Positions 59,816 through 64,000 of a stretch of DNA of 64,000 nt are shown here, in pieces. The position numbers and the translations under genes were made by a program. This DNA is from Blautia sp. (lineage in GTDB: Bacteria; Bacillota; Clostridia; Lachnospirales; Lachnospiraceae): positions 1 to 64,000 of the forward strand of contig JAPFCU010000078.1 in the NCBI GenBank assembly GCA_026169535.1, written 5' to 3'. The notes under the pieces were generated by a model, which made no database searches, was not told the origin of the DNA, and was given only the letters and a program-made list of their open reading frames with translations. Position 1 is the first letter of the stretch. Each line of letters starts with the position of its first letter.

Positions 59816-60014
59816 AGGCAAACCTCCTGTTATTTTAACTTTCAGTCTTAAGATACGGTTTTAGTAAAAAAATTATATCATGGAAAAGAGAAGAAATTCA
59901 ATCTGATATTTTCTGTATGTTACAGGTTTCAGGCTGTAAAAAGGCAAACAGATTCTATACAAAATTTGGAATTTTTGATATAATTAAAACAATAATTTGG
60001 CATGAGGTGGCATC

Positions 60015-60707
60015 ATGAAAAAAATATTAGTAGTAGAAGACGACCTGGCATTAAGCACAGGTCTTTGTTTTGAACTGGATACGGAAGGCTATCTGTCCAT
60101 GGCGGCGTTTAACTGCCAGAAAGCCCGTCAGCTGTTGAAAAACAGTGAAATGGATCTGATTCTTCTGGATGTAAATCTTCCGGACGGAAATGGTTTTGAT
60201 CTGTGCAGAGAGATCAAAACCATATACCCGGAACTTCCGGTAATCTTTCTGACCGCCAATGATCTGGAGCAGAATGTTCTGGACGGATTTGATCTCGGAG
60301 CGGAGGATTATGTAACAAAACCATTCAATATGAAGATTCTCCTTCGCCGGGTAGAGGTGGCGCTGCGCCGCGCCCAGGGGCAGAAGACCGTCAAAAGTCA
60401 TGTGCAGTGGAGCGACGGATTTTTAACACTGGATTTTGGATCTCTGACGGCACAGAGGGATGGAGAAACACTGTCCATTACACCGAATGAATATAAGCTT
60501 TTGCGGATCCTGACAGAAAATTCAGGACAGATCCTTACCAGACAGGTTCTTCTGGAGCGGCTGTGGGACAGTGGAGGAAATTTTATTGACGATCACACGC
60601 TGACCGTGACTATGAACCGTCTGAGGGCAAAGATAGAAAACTCTTCCCATACTTATATCCAGACGGTACGGGGCATGGGTTATATATGGAAAGGAAATGC
60701 ACAATGA
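60015..60707 (+). CDS. OmpR-family response regulator of the MacB-linked system
   Basis: A 230-residue regulator with phospho-acceptor Asp52 ('LILLDVNLPDGNGFDLC'), 'GAEDYVTKPFNMKILLRRVEVAL' and a winged helix ('SITPNEYKLLRILTENSGQILT', 'DDHTLTVTMNRLRAKIEN'). A TATAAT lies at 59979-59984, with a poor -35. GAGGTGG precedes the ATG. It overlaps the kinase by four bases. Confidence 0.93.
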   Translation: MKKILVVEDDLALSTGLCFELDTEGYLSMAAFNCQKARQLLKNSEMDLILLDVNLPDGNGFDLCREIKTIYPELPVIFLTANDLEQNVLDGFDLGAEDYVTKPFNMKILLRRVEVALRRAQGQKTVKSHVQWSDGFLTLDFGSLTAQRDGETLSITPNEYKLLRILTENSGQILTRQVLLERLWDSGGNFIDDHTLTVTMNRLRAKIENSSHTYIQTVRGMGYIWKGNAQ

Positions 60708-61726
60708 AAAGGAAACAGACAAAGTGGCTGTCTGCGGTTCTGTTTTTTGCAGGTGCAGTCCTTGTGGGATTTTTGTTCCGGCTTTTATGGGAGTACGTCC
60801 CGAGAGCTTCGGCGCGTTATGGGATTCTGGCCGTCTGCGGGGGAATTGTTCTTTTGAATCTTCTGTGGTCTGTATTAAAGAGGCGGCAGATCGAACAGTT
60901 TTCGGATGATATCTGTGAGACGCTGGATGCTGCCATTGCGGGACGACAGCCGGAGTATTTTCAGCCTTATGAAGATTCTCTGACGGCAAAGGTACAGGGG
61001 AAGCTTCTGCAGTATTATGATATTATGCAGGAGGGAAGGATGCAGAGCCGGAGGGATAAGGAGATCCTGCAGGGGCTTGTCAGCGATATTTCCCATCAGG
61101 TAAAGACGCCTGTGGCAAATATGAAGCTGTATTCAGGGATCCTGCAAAAGCCGGATCTCACAGAAGAAAAACGGCAGATATTTATGACGACTTTAGAAGA
61201 ACAGATCGATAAGCTGGATTTCCTTATGCAGTCCCTGATCCATATGTCCAGACTGGAAACAGGGACGTTTGTACTGCATCCCACGGAAGGCCGGATCCAT
61301 GAAACCATTGCGCAGGCAATGAGCGCCGTCTGGGCAAAGGCAGAGCAGAAAGGAATCGTGCTTTCTGTGGAATGTGATCCGGAGATTACGGTACAGCACG
61401 ATCCGAAATGGACGGCGGAGGCTCTTGGAAATATTCTGGATAACGCTGTAAAATATACGCCGGCGGGCGGTCATGTGTCCATCACGGTACGGCCATGGCA
61501 GTTTTATACCCGTATTGACATCAGGGATACAGGAATGGGCATACCGGAAGCACATTATCAGGATGTTTTTCAGCGGTTTTACAGGGCGGAGGAGGCCGCG
61601 GCACAGGAAGGAGTCGGTCTTGGCCTGTATCTGGCAAACGGCATTATCAACCGGCAAAAGGGATATATCAGTGTGAAATCGAAAATGGGAGAGGGCACGA
61701 CCTTTTCCGTGTATTTATTAAGCTGA
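60704..61726 (+). CDS. Sensor histidine kinase of the MacB-linked system
   Basis: A 340-residue kinase with two close membrane helices (about 9-28 and 40-57) and almost no outer domain, the plan of BceS-like 'intramembrane' kinases, which read their signal through a partner transporter. The phospho-acceptor is His131 in 'LVSDISHQVKTPVANMKLYS'. The ATPase domain has 'DNAVKYTPAGG', 'DTGMGI' and 'GVGLGLYLANGIINRQKG'. The ATG of the ATGA overlap is chosen; an earlier ATG at 60686 lies wholly inside the regulator gene. Confidence 0.92.
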   Translation: MKRKQTKWLSAVLFFAGAVLVGFLFRLLWEYVPRASARYGILAVCGGIVLLNLLWSVLKRRQIEQFSDDICETLDAAIAGRQPEYFQPYEDSLTAKVQGKLLQYYDIMQEGRMQSRRDKEILQGLVSDISHQVKTPVANMKLYSGILQKPDLTEEKRQIFMTTLEEQIDKLDFLMQSLIHMSRLETGTFVLHPTEGRIHETIAQAMSAVWAKAEQKGIVLSVECDPEITVQHDPKWTAEALGNILDNAVKYTPAGGHVSITVRPWQFYTRIDIRDTGMGIPEAHYQDVFQRFYRAEEAAAQEGVGLGLYLANGIINRQKGYISVKSKMGEGTTFSVYLLS

Positions 61727-61748
61727 CAAAGGGAGAGAGGAAAAAGAA

Positions 61749-62414
61749 GTGGATATTCTGACAATAAAGGATCTGCACAAAACATATGGGAAAGGGGAGG
61801 GCGCAGTGAAAGCGCTGGACGGCATCGACCTTTCTGTTGAAAAAGGAAAGTTTACTGTAATTATCGGAGCCTCCGGTTCCGGCAAGACAACTCTTTTGAA
61901 TATGATGGGTGGACTGGATATTCCCGATGAGGGGGAAGTGATCGTAGACGGTGTGAATCTGTCCGGGCTGAAGGAAAAGGAGCTTGCCGTATTTCGCAGG
62001 AACAAGGTAGGTTTTGTGTATCAGAGCTTTAATCTGATTCCAACGCTTACCGTACAGGAAAATATTTTATTTCCTTTAAGTCTTGCAGGTTCTGCGCCGG
62101 ATTCTGTGTTTTTTCAGGAAATTACAGAATTACTCCAGTTAAAGGACCGGCTGACCGCTTACCCTCATGAATTGTCCGGCGGCGGACAGCAGAGAGCGGC
62201 GATTGCAAGAGCTCTGATTGCAAAGCCATCCATTCTTCTGGCAGACGAGCCTACAGGAAATCTGGATTCCAGAAGCGGACAGAACGTACTTGGACTTTTG
62301 AAAATGTCTGTGGAGACTTATCACCAGACACTGGTGATGATTACCCATAACCTGGAGATCGCTCAGATGGCAGACCGGGTGGTACGGATCGAGGACGGCA
62401 GGATTCTGGCGTAG
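61749..62414 (+). CDS. ABC transporter ATP-binding protein, MacB/LolD type
   Basis: A 221-residue ATPase with Walker A GASGSGKTT, Walker B LLADEPTGNLD and the MacB-like 'FRRNKVGFVYQSFNLIPTLTVQENI'. The signature reads LSGGGQQR where LSGGQQQR is usual: the C-loop Gln is Gly. GTG 61749 follows GGGAGAGG. It pairs with the FtsX-type permease beginning 14 bases later and with the two-component system before it. Confidence 0.93.
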   Translation: MDILTIKDLHKTYGKGEGAVKALDGIDLSVEKGKFTVIIGASGSGKTTLLNMMGGLDIPDEGEVIVDGVNLSGLKEKELAVFRRNKVGFVYQSFNLIPTLTVQENILFPLSLAGSAPDSVFFQEITELLQLKDRLTAYPHELSGGGQQRAAIARALIAKPSILLADEPTGNLDSRSGQNVLGLLKMSVETYHQTLVMITHNLEIAQMADRVVRIEDGRILA

Positions 62415-62427
62415 GAGAGGAAAAGAC

Positions 62428-64000
62428 ATGATTGCAAATAATAATCTGAAGGTCTGCCGTACCCTTGTCAGAAGGGACGTGCGGTTTCACCCTGTAAAAT
62501 ATATACTTTTGTCCTGTGCGGCAATGCTGGTGACAGCGCTGTATACTTTTGTGTTTCTTCTGGGAAGTTCCGTGGAGAATGCATATTTGCTGAACTATCA
62601 GTATTCCTATGGCTCTACCAGCCATATCCTTTATACCGGACTTACAGAGAAACAGGCAGATACACTTACCGGAAACAGCAGCATCAAAAGTACAGTGCGT
62701 CTGAGCACAATCGGACAGTTATCCGATCCGGTGATCGGTCGGAGAAGTATTAAGCTGGCTGTTACAGACCGTGCCTATGCTCAGACGGTGTTATCTGTTC
62801 CGACTGTGGGAACGCTGCCTCAGAAAAATGGAGAAATCGCTCTGGATGAGTTTACCATGGATTCCCTTGGTATACCCCATGAGATAGGAAGTCCGGTATC
62901 CATCGACTGGACAGACCCGAAGGGAGAAACGCATACCACAGCGTTTACCCTCTGCGGATGGTGGGCAAGTCCTGCGAATTTTTCAGAAGCCTGCGCCTGG
63001 ATCACGAAGGAGGAGGCGAAGAAGCTCCTGCCGGATTATGATGAAGAGAATGCTGCGAATGTAACTCTTGGGGTAAACCTGCATCAGCCAAAAGATATAG
63101 AGAAACAGGCAGAAGCCATTCTTTCTCAACAGGGTGTGACAGGCTGTACCTATACCACGAATCTGGCATATCAGGATGCGCGGAAAGAAATGGCAGAACA
63201 TCAGGCACGTCCTTATTACATGCCTGCTTTTCTGGTGATATTATGTGGGTACCTGATGGTTTACAGCATTGTCCATGTAGCTGCAGACAGAGAGCATTTG
63301 TTTTATGCAGGACTGAAATCTCTGGGAATGACGCCACGTCAGATCTGGCGGCTGCTTCTGGAACAGGGGATTCTGGTTTCTGCTCTGGGAATGATTCCCG
63401 GCTGGGCGCTGGGATTTGTCCTTCATTATTTTATTACAGGACGGGTGGTTATCGGAATGGAAGAGAATCCGGCGCTGTATTTTCTGTCCTGGCCGCCATT
63501 TGCAGCCGCTGTTTTGTGTACGATGGCAACTGTTTTACTGGCATATTTTCTTCCGGCGCTTCGGCTTTCACGCAGGACTCCGGCAGATATGCTGAACAGC
63601 GCTTTCGGGAGACTGCCAAAAAGAAGGCAGAAGTCTGACGGACGTATGACTCTGGCACAGCTTGCATTTCGTACTCTGGGGAAAAATCGCTGGCGCACGC
63701 TTTTGTCAGTGGTTTCTCTGCTTCTGGCAGTGCTGCTCCTGAATTCCGTATGGATCCGGTATATCAGCGCCAAAGAGGAGATTTATCTTTCTTCCATGTT
63801 CCCATGGGATTACAGCCTGTGCGATGGCTCCGCATATCTTTCCGCACAGCAGTATAATGAAAAAAATCAGGGAATTACAGAAGAAACCGTGGCGGAACTG
63901 AAAAAGCGTCGGGAGGTAACATCTGTAAGTATGCTGAAAAGCCATGAAATTCCCATGACGGCGTCAGGAACGCTGCGTGAACGTATTACAGCATTTTATA
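62428..64000 (+). CDS. FtsX-type ABC transporter permease, 5' part (runs off the window)
   Basis: At least 524 codons are open to the window end. After a basic start, a membrane helix (about 25-48) leads to a ~215-residue outer domain. Three helices follow (about 262-280, 310-335 and 350-375), with the FtsX-like coupling sequence 'LFYAGLKSLGMTPRQIWRLLLEQG' between them. A linker and a fifth helix ('RTLLSVVSLLLAVLLLNSV') then start a second, similar half. This is a double FtsX arrangement with two large outer domains, unlike BceB, which has one. AGGAGAGG precedes the ATG. Confidence 0.9.
   Translation, partial: MIANNNLKVCRTLVRRDVRFHPVKYILLSCAAMLVTALYTFVFLLGSSVENAYLLNYQYSYGSTSHILYTGLTEKQADTLTGNSSIKSTVRLSTIGQLSDPVIGRRSIKLAVTDRAYAQTVLSVPTVGTLPQKNGEIALDEFTMDSLGIPHEIGSPVSIDWTDPKGETHTTAFTLCGWWASPANFSEACAWITKEEAKKLLPDYDEENAANVTLGVNLHQPKDIEKQAEAILSQQGVTGCTYTTNLAYQDARKEMAEHQARPYYMPAFLVILCGYLMVYSIVHVAADREHLFYAGLKSLGMTPRQIWRLLLEQGILVSALGMIPGWALGFVLHYFITGRVVIGMEENPALYFLSWPPFAAAVLCTMATVLLAYFLPALRLSRRTPADMLNSAFGRLPKRRQKSDGRMTLAQLAFRTLGKNRWRTLLSVVSLLLAVLLLNSVWIRYISAKEEIYLSSMFPWDYSLCDGSAYLSAQQYNEKNQGITEETVAELKKRREVTSVSMLKSHEIPMTASGTLRERITAFY

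Noticed and set aside
1-64000. CRISPR arrays, tRNA or rRNA genes, prophage or integrase genes
   Set aside because: I looked for regularly spaced repeats, cloverleaf arms with CCA ends, rRNA blocks and recombinase motifs, and saw none. The short repeats at 38.8, 49.3 and 53.0 kb have too few copies for CRISPR.

Overview
The window looks like the chromosome of a spore-forming anaerobic Firmicute of the Lachnospiraceae type (Blautia/Ruminococcus-like). Support: a complete spoIIIAA-AH operon, spoIVB and spoVE/ftsW-type genes; AGGAGG ribosome sites and TTGACA/TATAAT promoters; OPT transporter, YitT, CdaR and DegV proteins; and a housekeeping run (nusB-xseAB-ispA-dxs-tlyA-nadK-argR-recN-spoIVB) in the clostridial order. 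The genus is inferred from gene content only.

Layout. 1-5.3 kb: the 3' part of a peptide-binding protein gene that ends early, an OPT transporter with a PqqD-like partner, a YitT protein and a CdaR-type regulator. 5.3-14.7 kb: an AT-rich block holding a LacI-type regulator, a ribose-class (CUT2) ABC importer, two tandem 'Xaa-Pro peptidase' (M24) proteins that both lack three of the five metal ligands, and an MFS transporter. One operator motif (TATACTCGAGTATA) occurs at both promoters of the block; this is my best candidate for an undescribed system. 14.9-20.3 kb: ftsE-ftsX, a CtpA-type protease, DegV, and a secreted protein with fibronectin-like repeats and a lysozyme-like end. 20.4-26.4 kb: a cobalamin riboswitch, then an exported cobaltochelatase (CbiK), a tandem NEAT-like surface protein and a cobalamin/haem-type ABC importer.

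26.5-49.2 kb is core: ftsW-type gene, acpP, gltX, a UvrD-like helicase, a phosphopantetheinyl transferase, spoIIIAA-AH, prfC, an Asp23 protein, nusB, xseAB, ispA, dxs, tlyA, nadK, argR, recN, spoIVB. spo0A, which usually follows spoIVB, does not follow it here.

49.2-64 kb is accessory. It starts with a repeat-flanked hairpin and an XRE/RhuM-Doc toxin-antitoxin-like pair with remains of a second copy. Then come a two-component system divergent from a LanFEG/BcrAB-type ABC exporter, two decayed genes, a VanRS-like pair, a lipoprotein, a membrane protein, and a third two-component pair followed by a MacB/FtsX-type exporter whose permease runs off the window. Three sensor pairs and two exporters in 13 kb suggest a cell-envelope stress or antimicrobial-peptide defence region.
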